DNA of 64,000 bases from NCBI GenBank assembly GCA_018894105.1, contig CM032132.1, positions 28,509,379 through 28,573,378 on the forward strand, given 5' to 3'. The first letter of the stretch is position 1; every line of letters begins with the position of its first letter. Source of the stretch: Jacaranda mimosifolia (Eukaryota; Streptophyta; Magnoliopsida; Lamiales; Bignoniaceae). Below, piece after piece: positions 1-12,574 of this stretch. A model generated the notes under the pieces. The model did not search any database. It was not told where the DNA came from and worked only from the letters and a program-made list of their open reading frames with translations. The translations under genes were made by a program, and so were the position numbers.

Positions 1-1150
1 CATCAGTTGACATAGCTATCTCAATGCCAAGGAAGTACTTTGCATGGCCTAGGTCCTTAATAATGAACTTGGAGTGCAAAAAATTCTTCACTGCAGTAAT
101 CTCCTTGTCATTGTTCCCGGTAACTAATACATCATCAACATACACCATAAGTGCCATGAAAGAATCAACAGAACTCTTAATGAACAAACAATGATCATAG
201 GTTGATTGCTTGAAGCCATAGTGTTGCAGCTGAGTAGTTAGCTCAATATTCCACTGTCTAGAAACTTGCTTTAGACTATATAGAGATTTCAATAGTTTGC
301 AAACTTGACTAGGTTGGGCCCTATCATACCCTTCAGGTGGTAGCAAATACACTTCTTCATCAATGAATCCATGTAGGAAAGTATTATTAATATCTAATTG
401 ATGGATACTCTAATTCTTTGCAGTAGCTAAAGCAAAGAGTATTCCGATGGTGACAAGTTTAGTAACATGAGAGAAACTTTGTGAATAATCCAACCAGCAA
501 CTTGGTTGTACCCTTTCGCCACTAGCTTGACTTTATGCTTGTCAATCGTGCCATCTGGTTTGAGTTTCACCTTGTATACCCGCCTGGAACCAATAGCTTT
601 CTCCAACAGGTAAAGTGCTTAGCTCCCAGGTTTTGTTGGATTTAAGTGCCTTAATCTCCTTCTTCATAGCAACAATCTACCCCTCTTGAGTACAAGCTTG
701 CTTATACAAAGTGGGCTCTGTAACTGTAGAAACATTAGCCAAAAAAGCCATGTATGCAGATGATAAATTGGCTTTAGTAATGAAGGGGTAAGTCTGGGGT
801 GTGTGATTAAGCTTTGTAGGACCATGAGTACATTGTGCAAGTGGAAAAATCATTGGTATAGACTCATCAGACTGATGCTCAAATACTTGAGAAATGTAAT
901 CTTTGAGCCAGGTAGGTTTCTTTTTTAGTCTAGAACTTTATCTAATAGTGGGAATAAGAAGGTTGGGAGACCGAGTATTTTGAGAATCTTGATCCATAGT
1001 TTGAGATGTCAATTGCACAAATGTGTTATTCTGAGGAAACAGAGAAGTAGTCCTTTTAAGAGTAGGGGTAGGATCAACAATATCTTCATCTAAAGAAATA
1101 GGTAGAGACAATAAAGGTTCAGAATTTTCAGTAGGGAATTTGTCCTTGAA
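1..1150 (-). pseudogene. copia reverse transcriptase (partial, decayed)
   Basis: Reverse translation shows the copia RT core. A VYVDDVLVTGN-like active-site stretch lies near 125-150 and GHAKYFLGIEIA lies close to base 50. Upstream is the characteristic LHGFIDEEVYLLPPEGY and SLKQVSRQWN. RT copies element RNA into cDNA in the virus-like particle. The frame is broken by stops (for example TAG in place of a Gln or Trp codon near 412 and 905), and the RNase H domain is beyond the window edge. Confidence 0.88.
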
Positions 1151-1983
1151 AGGAAAGGTACATTCATGGAATACGATATCCCTAGAGAGATATATTTTGT
1201 GTCTATCAAGATCATAGACTTTGAATGCTTTCTGGCCTGTATTGTTTACAATGAAAATGCATTAAAAAGCCCTAAGCTCAAACTTATCTTTGTGTGGGAG
1301 AGTATTTGTGGCGAAGCAAAGAGATCCAAAAACTCTCAAATTCTGATAATCTAGGGCCTGGTTAAAGAGTTTCTCATAAGGAGATTTCCATGATAGAATA
1401 TGACTAGGCAATCTATTGATAATATGGGTTGCCATCAAGATGGATTCTCCCCAAAATTTTGGAGGAGGATTAGATTGAAACATAAGAGCTCTAGCAGTGT
1501 TAAGAAGGTGGCTATGTTTCCTTTCTATAATGCCATTTTGTTGAAGAGTGTAGCTACAACTTCTTTGGTGGATGATGCCATTCTGGCTACGGATAGTATG
1601 GACATCGTTGTTAAAAAATTCAGTACCATTGTCAGTTCTTATGGTTTTGATACATGTTTAGAATTGGTTTTTGACCATTTGGATAAACTGGCGATTAAAG
1701 GTATATGAGTTTGATATTTGTTGTTCATTAAGTAAGTCCATAAAGCTCTAGTATAGTCATCTACAATGGTAAGAATATAGTGGGCGCCCGTCAAGGATGG
1801 CTTCTTATAAGGGCCCCAAATATCCATGTGGATGAGTTCAAAGGCTTTAGTAGTGATAGACACACTATGAGAGAATGAAAATCTGGTCTGTTTAGCCATA
1901 GGACACACATCACAGTTATGGCAAGAGTCAAGACTTTTATTGCTAGTATGAGGAATATGTCTCAAAACTTTATTCAATGTATG
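1151..1983 (-). pseudogene. copia integrase core (decayed)
   Basis: The zinc-binding region has the SCHNCDVCPMAKQTRFSF stretch. It is followed by MDIWGPY with the first catalytic Asp near 1824, VDDYTRALWTYLM, the second Asp in RTDNGTEFF near 1615-1645, and the Glu in an IERKH-type motif near 1525. FWGES and RVFGSLCFA follow. This is the DDE transferase fold that joins element cDNA to the host chromosome. Several frame breaks separate the pieces. Confidence 0.88.
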
Positions 1984-2589
1984 TCATAATCTATTATGCC
2001 AGAGAATAACGTCTGAAGAAGATACAACATTCACAAGATTTTGATCAAGAATTTTGCAACTAGATGAACTAGAATAAAGGTGTTCACAACAAGCTTTAAT
2101 TCTTTCAAGGGAGAAACAAGACTTATCAAGGATGTAGAGTCTTCCTATGACTTTTCCCACTGCAATTATTCTTTTATTCTTCAGGTCCTGTAAAATGAAG
2201 TGGTTTGAGTGAAATGTGAATTTTATTTGGGCATCACTGGTTAATTTGCTCAAAGACAGGAGGTTAAACTTGAAGTCGGGAATATAAAGTGTGTTTAGAA
2301 GATTGAGATTTTCTGTTAGTTGGATAGTTCTTGTATGTTGGACAAGTTTTAGGGTGCCATCAAGCAAGTACACAGGCATAGGTTTGGTGGTGGTTTTGTA
2401 GTTGAACAAAAGGTTAATGTCTATGCATGTATGGCTAGAGGCTCCTGTGTCTACAATCCAAGAATCAACACCTATCAGATCAAGTGTACTCAAGGCTAAA
2501 TGCATAGACGAACTTGCAAAATCATTGAGATGACCAAGGCTCATTTGATTCCCTTCGACCTGTTTCTTTCTTTTCATCAGCCTTGTCAC
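1984..2589 (-). pseudogene. copia protease and GAG-pre-integrase segment
   Basis: A 201-codon open stretch. Residues about 44-53 read WIVDTGASSH, the intact aspartic protease active site (DTG near 2443-2451) of plant copia elements. The C-terminal end runs into a VILWHNRL motif typical of the GAG-pre-integrase zinc domain, whose matching GH continues across a break near 1980. The protease would cut the Gag-Pol polyprotein. Confidence 0.87.
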
Positions 2590-3524
2590 TTCCTATTGCA
2601 CCATATTAGCCAAAATAGATGTCCAATCATGTGTTTTGTGAGCCACTTTCTGATTCTGAAACTCAAGAGAAGTTTCCACACAGTTTACATTATGTCTCCC
2701 TTGTCCTTGAGCCCTTTTTTCCCTGAGCTCTTTATACCAATCTGGATACCCATTCAGTTTAAAGCAGTTCTCTCTAATGTGTCCATCCATTCCATAGTGA
2801 GAACATCGCTTATCCCCTCTCTTTCCTTGATCCTTCTTATACATCTGCTTGGCACCTCCTTCTCTCTTGAAATTATGTTCTATCCTAGCTGCCATAGCAA
2901 CATTTTCAGCTGCATTATTCTAAGATGTATTTACTTCCCTTTGTTTTTCAACCCGTAGCACCATTGAGTAAGCTTTATTCACACTTGGGAAAGGGTCCAT
3001 AACTAATATTTGGTTCCTAACATGGTCATAAGCATCATTTAGTCCCATGAGGAACTGCATTAATCTGTTCATAGAGTTCATGTCAACCACAGCCTTTGCC
3101 GCTCCACCGTACATTCTGGAATGGGCATCAAAATGCTCAACTCATCCCATAGCTTTTTCAGTTTTGTGTAGTACTGGACAACAGTAAGTGTTCCCTATGT
3201 AATAGAAGTAATCTCACATTGCAATTGATATAAGAGAGGGCCATTACATTTCCCAAATCGTTCCGAAATTTCTTCCCAAAGCACCTTAGAAGAAGTAGTG
3301 TAGAGAAATGCTTCAGCAATATCTTTGTATATTGAGTTAAGAATCCATGATGTAACCATGCAATCAACTCTAATCCACTGATCATATTCAGGCGATTCAA
3401 TGCCAGGAATAGGACATCTACCATCAATAAATCCTAATTTCACCTTAGCTCATATCTGATCCCTGAAGGAATAATGGATTGTTGTTGTTGAAGCCTCTGG
3501 GGTTTCGCTCCTGGTTATGGCTCA
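2590..3524 (-). pseudogene. copia gag (decayed)
   Basis: A start is visible at 3524 (MSHNQERNPRGFNNNN), with a stop and a frameshift soon after. The gag body then reads KLGFIDGRCPIPG, WIRVDCMVTSWILNSI and KVLWEEISERFGK. At the 3' end is one CCHC-like knuckle, CSHYGMDGHIRENC, followed by FKLNGYPDWYKEL. The second cysteine of the knuckle is Tyr, so nucleic-acid binding would be impaired. Gag forms the particle coat and packages RNA. Confidence 0.87.
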
Positions 3525-3654
3525 TGTTAGTGTCTTCAACTTCTTTATACATTTTTCACTTGGCAAGTGATATCGGAGAAAAACGTAGCTCGATATCCTA
3601 AAATTAATGAGAATCGATCTTTGTGAAGAGATTGGATATCAAGAGCACAGAATC

Positions 3655-3669
3655 GGTGCGCCGGTACCA
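3655..3669 (-). other. primer binding site of the copia element
   Basis: Directly inside the LTR the minus strand reads TGGTACCGGCGC. It matches 9 of 12 bases of the usual plant initiator-tRNA-Met site TGGTATCAGAGC. The position is right for minus-strand priming. The mismatches mean decay or a different tRNA. Confidence 0.6.
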
Positions 3670-3903
3670 TGTTCAGACTTGAAGTTTGCCATCGAGAAAA
3701 GCTATAAAACTGGATTGTAGAGAATAAAGTAATTTCTGGAAAATGCTAAAAAAATCATGTTGAATAATAGACAAAGAAAGTGTATTTATACAAAAGCTAA
3801 GCTAGCTAACTAGAGGGGTTAGAAACTAATTAGAATGATCTGATAAGAGTTAGTTGTTAACCTATCTAACTGACTAGCTAACTAACTATGTACAGTATAT
3901 ACA
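3670..3903 (-). repeat. 5' LTR of the copia element
   Basis: Bounded by TG/CA on the minus strand (TGTATATACTG at the outer end, GTCTGAACA at the inner end). It contains a TATA-like TATAAATACA near 3780-3789 in minus-strand orientation. The partner LTR is outside the window, so the borders rest on the TG/CA ends and the adjoining primer site. Confidence 0.65.
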
Positions 3904-5481
3904 TCTTTAAAGGTTGGCTCGGCAAGGCAGTTATTTGGGTCGATTGGGTTTCGGGTGATTCATGGATGAAGTAAATAAAGTTCAAATTGAAAATTTTTTG
4001 TGGGCCGTAAGTTTCTTTCTTTTGAATTTGGCATCAGAACAGAATATTGTCTACACAATAACTCAGTGAGATACTTCTATAACTTGATCGAGTGAACTGC
4101 ATGATGTTCGAGTAGGGAAACTATGCTGTCTCTGGAGGCTTAGAGCAATTGAAGCAGTTGAAGTAAAAGCAAAATCATTTAAGGCTCGAATGATGGTAAA
4201 TTCAATTTTTCTGTTTCTTTTTCTCTTGGTATATTTGTTCTTGTGTAAATTTTAGGTCATGTTCGATTATCTTTTCACATGGATGGGTTCCAATTTTAAC
4301 TATTTGAAAATCTGAAAAGACTGCATAAATGGGCTAAGTTTGAAAATTGGCTCCCTAAGCATATCCTAAAGTTGCTGATTCTGAACCTTTTTGTCAATAC
4401 TTTGGCAAAAAATTTTCTTCGTAGGTAGTTTAGGTTATTGTCAATAAATCACTATCCAGATGTATCTGCTCTTTCTTTTCATTGTGAGCCAATTTATTAT
4501 ACTCCAAGCATTTTAGATATTAACATATAGAAGAGAAGAGCCAACTATATGTAGCATCAATATAGTAGTTTGTTATATTTATTATAGAAGAGAGGAGCTG
4601 GCTATACGTAGCATCAATTTATAACATGAACAAATATGCATAACTAATTTAGGGCAGAATTTAATGTCTTACTTTTTGAGATATTTCTTTTAGAAATACA
4701 TTACACTCTGGATCAAAACGTACAATATGCCTATGCTTATTCAAGTATTAAACAAGCTTTAATGGTTTCTTCTTTTAATAATGGCTGGATGAATAGCTGG
4801 CTCAATTTAGAGCTGGTATAGATGATGACCTTTTCATTTCTTTTTGTGCTCTGTGTGTGATATTGCATTCTATGGTTTGATGACTTTAAGTTACTTAAGC
4901 ATGGGATGCCTTTCCAAAGTTAGATAAAAATGATTTTAAATTAACACATAATGACTTTTATGTAATGCTCATGCTGACGATATTGCGTTTGCATGTAATC
5001 CCGCATAGAGTTGTGTAGCTTGGATCATTAGGACTTATGAAAATTCTATTTACATAATACAAATATTTTGCATCTTTTTTTTCTATAAATTTCATTCATT
5101 ATTTTAGTGGTGCGATCCATCTTTGTTGTCCTATTACTTTTTTCATGGAAACAGGCAGATATTTTATGGTTTTATAACTAATGTGTGGAAATTAGCATGA
5201 TCCTGAATTGATGGATTGTCTACAAGTATTTCTAAAGGACCACTTTAACATAATTACTTGCAATTTAATTTCTCAATTTATGTGAAGGAGTGAGCTTTTG
5301 GATAGAATACTTTCGAGGTACTTTTTTGGTTTTTTATATGAATTCTCTATTTAATAAAGAAAGTAAAGAAAATTATACTGTCTCTTGATTTTTTGACCCT
5401 TGGATGCTAATGTAACAAATCTTCTAGCATCAGTAGATAATTAAATTGTCTCCTTTTTACAAAAGCGGGAAGTAAACAAAA
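3904..5481. other. intergenic, AT-rich, no gene recognised
   Basis: Both strands read through gave no protein family, RNA gene or structured repeat. Two short direct near-repeats containing AGAAGAG, GCTATACGTAGCATCAAT and its variant occur around 4530-4620. The stretch lies upstream of the CRK kinase relic and may include its lost 5' exons, but none is readable. Confidence 0.5.
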
Positions 5482-6315
5482 GATGATGTAATGATTGTGA
5501 TGATACAAAATACTGAATGCTGTCGCATTCTATCAACTCCCCTGGGTGATACATCGGCATCTTAAACTTGAGGTAGGAGGTTATTGAATTTTCATCTTGA
5601 AATAGATCTATTATCTTAGGTTAGGTTGGCAACTATTACTTGTAATCTTTTTTAATTGTTGCTTGTTACTTGGTTAGAATTTGTTGTTTACATCCATAGA
5701 AGAGAGACCATAGATTTTGGATTGTCAAATTCTGTAAAACTAGGTTTGTGCTACTATTGGATTTGATTGCTACGAAGTTTCTTCATGAGGTAGCTATTGA
5801 AATAAGTGTAGTAACATTAGTTCAATTCTTTGTAGATGAAAGGCTTAGTGACATTGTTGGTACTGCATTATGTAACAAGTGAAGTTTTACATAGAGTGCA
5901 TTGTACTAAGGTTGATGTTTGGAGTACTGGCATAATAGCATTCATAATGTTATGTGGAAGCTACTGATTTTAGGTCGAATTGAATCTCACATATTTCATG
6001 TCCTGTAAAAGCCAAGCCAACTTATGAGGAACAACCTTGGCCAACTCAGTCTTCTGATGCAAAATATTTCATCAAATATATACTAAATAAGGATCCAAGG
6101 AAAAGAATGACTGCAACCTATGTGAGTGTCCAATTGTTAATGAGCAAAAACAAATACAATTTTGATTTTTTCAATCCACTTATGTTGTTTGCTTCACGTC
6201 ATCCATGGATCAAAAATACTAATGATGTAAAAGTGCCATTGGATATATTAATATTTAAACTCATGAAAGCTTATATGTATTCATATTCCTTCTGGAAGGC
6301 TACTTTACAAGCACA
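5482..6315 (+). pseudogene. CDPK-related protein kinase (CRK) pseudogene fragment
   Basis: Three blocks translate to plant CRK sequence in the right order. Block 1 (5482-5572), after one frameshift, reads ILNAVAFYQLPWVIHRHLKLE. This is the catalytic loop with HRD changed to HRH, followed by a GT donor. Block 2 (from about 5836, after a TTTGTAG acceptor) reads [11 protein letters not shown], then after a shift [20 protein letters not shown] and FIMLCGS. Later come AKPTYEEQPWPTQSSDAKYF and ILNKDPRKRMTA. Block 3 (about 6195-6315) reads ASRHPWIKNTNDVKVPLDIL and KLMKAYM, the kinase-to-EF-hand-like junction of CRKs. Stops, a frameshift, the lost catalytic Asp and missing N-lobe exons show it is dead. 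CRKs are Ser/Thr kinases related to calcium-dependent kinases. Confidence 0.85.
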
Positions 6316-8298
6316 TACAATTTTTTTCCTTCATTTTTTATGTGTGTATGTCCCTCCATCAATCTTTGAAGAAAAATATGTAATTGTTCTTTTATTTCCT
6401 ACATTATTTGTGGTTTATAAGAGAAAATACCATTATCTTCTACATCATGACTAGTAGTACTATATTTCTCAACTTGATAATATAACTATACCTCATTGTA
6501 TGGTCATGTAAGCTAAATTTTAAATGGCATCTCCACTTCACTCCCAATTAGAACTGTTTCATTTACATGGCAAAACAACCATATGTCATAGGGGTTTTAG
6601 GTAAATCCATTTTGGTAATAAATTATCACAACATTTAGTGGCTTTATGAATACCCCGTTGGCTCTCTTTTCCTTCCTGGTCTAGTTGTAGTATTATGATC
6701 TATGATAGCACAAACCAAGTGTCTTTATCTATCGCTTGCTTCTAATAGGGTATAATGGATAATTGATCCAAGTTGTGTTAATTAACATATAAAGATGGTG
6801 TATTATATAAATATTTAAGGAACAACTTAATTGCTATTTGTTAGGACTTAAGAGAAAAAATATATATAAAAGTGAAGCATCAATAATTAATAAGTATGAA
6901 AATCTTAAATTTTGCAGAAAGCATTTCTTGAAACTACAGAAAAAATTATATAATTTTTAAGTTGTTCTTTGAAGGTTGAGTCAATGGTAAGGTAAAAAAA
7001 TAGTTATAGGCAGTAAGCCAAAAAAAAGAGTCATAATTGGATAGTTGCTTAAATCCAAAATATGCATTGCGTATAAAACAATTTTTGACAACCCAAAAAT
7101 AAGTAACAATCCTAACCGCGTTTCATAGCCCCAAAGTGAAAAAAAAATGCAGATAGGAAGATTCTTTATCACAAATCAATTTGAAAATGAATTACTGGAA
7201 AACAAGAACCAAACATGTGGCATGAGACTATAAACCCCATATCCAGTATAACACTATATGCTATTAGAGGCCAAAAACCCTTCCACAATATACATTAGAA
7301 CAGTCAATTTGGCCCTATAACTCCAAATCAAAGAAGAACAAAGCAATACATAGACTGGCATAACAACAAATCACAAAACAATACATTATCAAATCCTAGT
7401 CTCTCTTCGCAAATGCAATATCACAGTCATTTCCAGCCACAAAACCAAGAACCATATAGCAAAATAGGAAATATGCTCTGCACGATGTGAGACCCACACA
7501 TAGGATGAGCAAATCATACAGCAAGTATTGAAATAAAAAATAGAACGCCCTTCCCCATAAAAATTGGGCCACATTCTGGGAAAATCACCTAGTAGATCTC
7601 AGGACTTACCACCAGGAAGTGGTGTGCGTCCATGAAAAACTGCCACTTGCACAAATCATATGTGCAATAAGTTAATTAGGAAACAGTAGATATACATCTC
7701 ATCCGTGTTTTACATCGCCTCTTTTTCGATATTTTGCACGGACTAAGACATACAAGAACAACCACAGTATGGAACCTAACAAACCCATATGTGCCCCATT
7801 TTTCACAACAACTTTCCATCGATTTCACGCAGGATCATTTTTTGGACACACTCATTTAGGTTTTCTCATAAAAAAATGGGCTACAAAGTAATGTTTCAGG
7901 CGACATAAATAGAGATGGAAGGGGAAAATGGGGAGAGAGATGGGAGGAGAGAGAGAGCCGTATAAAATGGTGAAAGCCTAGAGTGTTAGACGCGTTGGAG
8001 AATGCAAAATGAGGGGGGATTTTTGTGATTTAGGTGAAGGGTCAGGTTTTTTTTGGGAGGGGGGGAATGTACCATTTTGGGGGGAAAATGCCTCCTGAAA
8101 TAATTTTGTTGTAGGAGAACGCATCCAAACATAGCCATAACTTTTTTCAACTTTTAAATGAAATAAATGAAAAGAATGATTAGAAGGTAAAATATGAGAT
8201 TGAGTCTTTTGTTATGTTTATTATAAAGACTAAATGCATCATAGAAAATCAAGTTTCTTTTTGTAGCTTACACGTGTTATCACATCTCATCATTATAG
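6316..8298. other. intergenic, no gene recognised
   Basis: No further CRK exons (EF-hand-like region) could be read. A purine-rich GGGAGAGAGATGGGAGGAGA tract lies near 7930-7960. A boundary-like GAACGCATCCAAACATAGCC near 8117-8140 resembles ends of small plant DNA transposons, but no partner end was found. Short open frames here have no recognisable content. Confidence 0.45.
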
Positions 8299-8914
8299 GC
8301 ACTAAAATGAGTGGCTACCCAATGGCCTATCAAGACTATTGGACCGACTATTTTGCTATCAAGTAAAAAAAATATTGCTACAATCCTATTTGAACGTGAT
8401 TATGAATCCTACATAAAATGGCTAGACCCAAGAGAAATTGAATATGTGGTATATGTATCAATTTGAAGTGCAATTATCCTAAAATAAGAACAAATGGAGG
8501 AATTTCTTGTGGGTAGTAAGAGCTTCGAAAGAGCAAAAATTCCCTCCAAATTTTGCTTCTTTAGTAGCATCAAATGATAAAGGTCTAACAGTGAAATGGT
8601 ATCCCCAAACTAAAGTCTTGGCTCATTATCCTCTACGTGTTTTCTGAGTCATTGTGGATGGAATTTGATGATAGAAGCATTGAGCCATGGGGTTCCGCTT
8701 ATTACCATAGCACAATGGAGCGATCATAAGACAAATGCTAAGTTTGTCTAGAGAGTTGAGGCCGCGTTAAGCCTGGTGAAAATAGGATCTTTTTGAGGGA
8801 GGAGATTATTGGGTGTGTGAAAGATGTCACTCAAGGTGACAAAAGAGTGGATATTAAAAGAAACGTTGACATTTGGAAGAATTTAGCTAAAGATACTATA
8901 GCTAATGGTGGAAC
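8299..8914 (+). pseudogene. UGT74-like UDP-glycosyltransferase pseudogene, part 1
   Basis: The stretch reads as the C-terminal half of a plant family 1 glycosyltransferase. In order: TQWPIKTIGPTILLSSKKNI (from about 8320), [62 protein letters not shown], then the PSPG donor-binding box with [26 protein letters not shown] and TNAKFV. It ends in REEIIGCVKDVT and WKNLAKDTIANGG. In-frame stops follow VYVS, ILK, the Phe before the PSPG core, and KFV, and frameshifts occur near 8510 and 8790. UGTs transfer sugar from UDP-sugar to small molecules in the cytosol. The N-terminal acceptor half was not found upstream. The reading frame continues at 23075 after the inserted copia element. Confidence 0.87.
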
Positions 8915-9399
8915 TATAAGCATTAAATCATACTTAATGTATAAACATTAGTGGAAATTGATTAAACCCAAAATCAATAACATCATTTTTTCACATACAA
9001 ATATATATATATATAGTAAGTAGGCACACCTTTCTCCATGAATACAAAATTTGTAGACACCAATACTTGATTTCTTGAGTGAATAGGATATCAATTTCTC
9101 TTTCTAATTCCTTTTCTTTAATGCACAATTTTGATGGATGAAATGTACAATTAGAAAGAAAACCATAACCTTTATTTATAGAATATGAAAGGATGTCTCC
9201 ATCAAACACATGTCCACATTACAACTCTTAATCAACAATTATAGCTTTATATGTAAATAGTCATAACTACACATTATTAAATGATATGTAACCATAAGTT
9301 ACAAGTCTTCCATAAATAGTTGATGAAATTTAAGTATTTCTATAATTATTAAATCATAAGATAATTAATAATATCACATGGAACATAATTATTCTTACA
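8915..9399 (-). repeat. 3' LTR of the nested copia element
   Basis: About 485 bp, nearly identical along its length to the interrupted LTR at 12590-12902/22891-23074. Shared landmarks are CTTTCTCCATGAATACAAAA, GACACCAATACTTGATTTCT and CATGGAACATA. The outer end reads TA where the partner has TG, a point change. A (TA)n run sits at about 9001-9015. Confidence 0.92.
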
Positions 9400-9410
9400 T
9401 TCTTCCACTT
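9400..9410 (-). other. polypurine tract of the nested copia element
   Basis: The minus strand reads AAGTGGAAGAA immediately before the 3' LTR, the expected plus-strand primer for LTR retrotransposon replication. Confidence 0.75.
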
Positions 9411-9849
9411 GTTCAATGTGACATCATTTATGATTTAATAAGAAAACATAATGTGCACATAATTAAATTATTAAATCCTCATTATATTGGTCTTAAAATA
9501 ATGTCACAACAAAGTAAAAGATAGATGTGAGTCATGATGGTTGTATGTCATTAATTCAGCGTAGTCCCTTCCATGTACTACAACATTAACCCTTTCACTT
9601 AACATGATTCATAATAAGAGTATAATCCAGTGCTAATGTTGATCGACAAGATCATAAAACCTATTGTCCGCAAGGAGAGGGGATTACTCAAATTAGATTG
9701 GGGACGATCCTCCTCAAAATGGGAAAAAAAAAAGTTCATAAAACCTATTAACTTAATTCTAAAGCATTCATGTATCATATTTAGAAACAGGAGAATCAAA
9801 AATAAATTATAATTGAGCTCAGAGTGTCAAATAAATATTACAATCACTT

Positions 9850-11480
9850 GTTCCATTAATGATTTCCAATAATGCCCATTCATTCAACATGCTCATTAAA
9901 TATTTTAGTCAACAGTCCTTTTGTTAGTGGATCTACTATCATAAAGCTTATGTTAATGTGTTCAATTGACAATCTTTGTTTCTAAACTTTTTCTTTAACA
10001 ACAAAGTATTTTATCTCCATATGCTTAGCACCCTTAGAACACTTATCGTTCTTAGAAAAGAAAACTGCTGCAGAATTGTCTCAATAAATTTTTAGTGGCC
10101 TATCAATACTGTCAACAACCTTAAGTCCTGCAATAAAATTCTGCAACCATAGTCCATGAGTAATAGCCTCAAAGCATGCTACAAACTCAACCTCCATGGT
10201 AGATGCAACAATGACATATTGCTTCACACTTTTCTAAGAAATAGCTCCTTCGGCTAATAGGAACAAATAACTAAATGTGGAATTCCTCGAGTCAACACAT
10301 CCAACAAAATCTGAATATCCAACCACTTGTAAGTGAACAACTCTTCTATAAGTGAGCATGTAATCTTTAGATCCTTGCAAATATCTAATTACTTTCTTTG
10401 CAACTTTCTAATGATCAATTCTAGGATTACTTTGGTGTCTTCCCAGCATTCCGACAGCAAAACTAGTTTCTAATCTAGTGCAAGTTTGAGCATACATTAA
10501 GCTCCCAACATAGATGCATAAGAAATACTCTTCATTTGTTCTCTTTCCAATTTATTCTTTGGACATTACACGAGATTAAATTTGTCCCCCTTTTGAATTG
10601 GAACTATTCCTGCTGAGCATTTATCCATCTTAAATCTTTCAAGAACTTTATTAATATAAGCATTTGAGACAACCCCAATAATCTTTGTGATCTATCACGA
10701 TACATTTCAATTCCGATCACATAAGTTGCATCTCCTAGATCTTTCATTTCGAAGTTCTTAGAAAGGTATTTCTTAGTTTCATGTAATAAACCAAGATCAT
10801 TTGTAGCAAGCAAAATATCATCAACATATAATACTAGAAAAATAAACTTACTCCCACCAACCTTCATATATATACACCGATCGACAATATTTTCTTTAAA
10901 ATCAAAAGAGGTTATAGTATCATTAAACTTAAGATACCATTGTTGGGAAGCTTGTTTAAGTCCATATATTGAGTCTTTAACTTACACACCATGTGTTCCT
11001 TTCCTTTAACTAAAACACTTTGAGGTTGATCCATATAAACTTTTTCATCTAAATTCCCGTTGAGAAAGGTAGTTTTAACATCCATTTGGTGTAACTCTAA
11101 ATCGTAATGAGCCACCGAAGCCAAAATGATTCTAAGTCAATCTTTCTTAGACACTGGTGAAAATGTTTCTTTATAATCAATGCTATCTTTCTGAGTAAAA
11201 CATTTGGCAACAAGTCTAGCTTTATATCTTTTGATATTGCCATTAGAGTTTTTCTTTGTCTTAAAGACCCACTTACAAACAATCCTTTTACAACCTTTAG
11301 ACAATTCAACAAGATCCCAAACTTGATTGTTATCCATAGATTTCAACTCATCATCCATTGCATTGACCCATTTATTAGAATCATCACAGTTAATGGCCTA
11401 AGAATATGAAACTGGATCATCATTTATTCTTGTGTCAATACTGATTTCTTGTAGAAAAACCTTGTAATCATCATAGATGG
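9850..11480 (-). pseudogene. copia reverse transcriptase-RNase H remnant
   Basis: On the minus strand the RT begins with [16 protein letters not shown] sequence and [13 protein letters not shown]. It continues with [62 protein letters not shown] (near 10800-10828) and FEMKDLGDATYVIGIEM. RNase H follows at about 9890-10250 with CEVEFVACFEAITHG and DNSAAVFFSKN, then KHMEIKYFVVKEKV and IVDPLTKGL. Many stops and frameshifts interrupt it. It is the only coding remnant of this element. Confidence 0.88.
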
Positions 11481-12574
11481 CAGACCTTCTTTATATAATG
11501 TTTTATCTTCATCATTGTTTTCATCAGTAATAGCAGTCAGTTTCTCCATTTTGAGTGCTAAATCAAGGTAAAAAACACCTAAGTGGAATTGGACTTGTTC
11601 ACTTTATTCCGAGAAATTTAATCTATTAAATAAAGGAACAGACGAAACATGTGAATTAAGCGATGTGGGAATAGATAATGCAAATAGGAAAAATATTTAA
11701 AGTATAAATAACTTCAAATTCAAACAAATGATGAAGGCCAACATTACATGCATATCAAAGTTCTCCTTTGGGTGATACTAATTTATGCGACCATAAATCA
11801 TAATGATACTTATAAAACTTTAGTTTGGTAATAGAATATATTAATTATACTTATTTACTATCTTTGTATATGAAAACAAAGCTTAATATAACATATCAAT
11901 TACCAACAACAATATTCATTAATTATAAGAAAAACTAATCAACTTTGGGTGATTATGGAATTGCCTTAGAATAATGAATCCAATTACCTATTACCATACA
12001 AAATAATGTCATCTGTAGTATCAATTTATTAGGTAACTCAACTTAATTTTACAACCTAAAACTTTATTATACTTAAAATTTGGTTACTTTAGTGGCTAAC
12101 AAATTAATCATTAAGGATGTAGAATATCCAAGTTGTAAAATAATTAACTACAAATAAAATAACTTTAATCATTTGTAATATTACTCCATGCTACATAACA
12201 ATATATGTAAAATACATATCCAACTGTCCAAAATATATATCCAAGTAATGACAAACATTATACAAAATAAATATATATATATACATATGCATGCTAATTT
12301 ATTGCTGAACATTAAATAAGAAATTCTTCTGTATATATATAATGGACACTTTTAATTTTAAATGGCCATTAACATAAAAATAAAATTTAATCTTTGAAAA
12401 TGAAAATAAATTCCTTTATTTTCGTGCAAGAAATATAATTGGAAGAAAACATAATCAACAAGGGATAGAAAACATTAATTATAGCTACTTTTTCCCATGA
12501 AAAATATATAATGGACAATAAAGATAAGAGAACATAGACATAATCAATCGAAAAATATGAGTTATTAAACTACA
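11481..12574. other. AT-rich interior of the deleted copia element, no coding content
   Basis: Where gag, protease and integrase should lie between RT and the primer site, about 1.1 kb of very AT-rich DNA with no recognisable domain is found. It contains a (TA)n-like run near 12270-12290 and another near 12334-12341. It may be leader sequence or filler left by deletion. Confidence 0.5.

Larger units (their letters stand above)
1..3903 (-). mobile_element. Ty1/copia retrotransposon, truncated by the left window edge
   Basis: Read on the minus strand the order is LTR (3903-3670), primer site, gag, protease, integrase, reverse transcriptase. Integrase before RT is the copia order. RNase H and the 3' LTR lie left of base 1. 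Reading frames are interrupted by several stops and frameshifts, so this copy is inactive. The short LTR of about 234 bp fits compact copia lineages such as Ale, but the lineage is inferred only from size. Confidence 0.93.

Noticed and set aside
6981..7574. Short minus-strand open frames of about 60 codons
   Set aside because: No start context, no domain and composition typical of AT-rich intergenic DNA.
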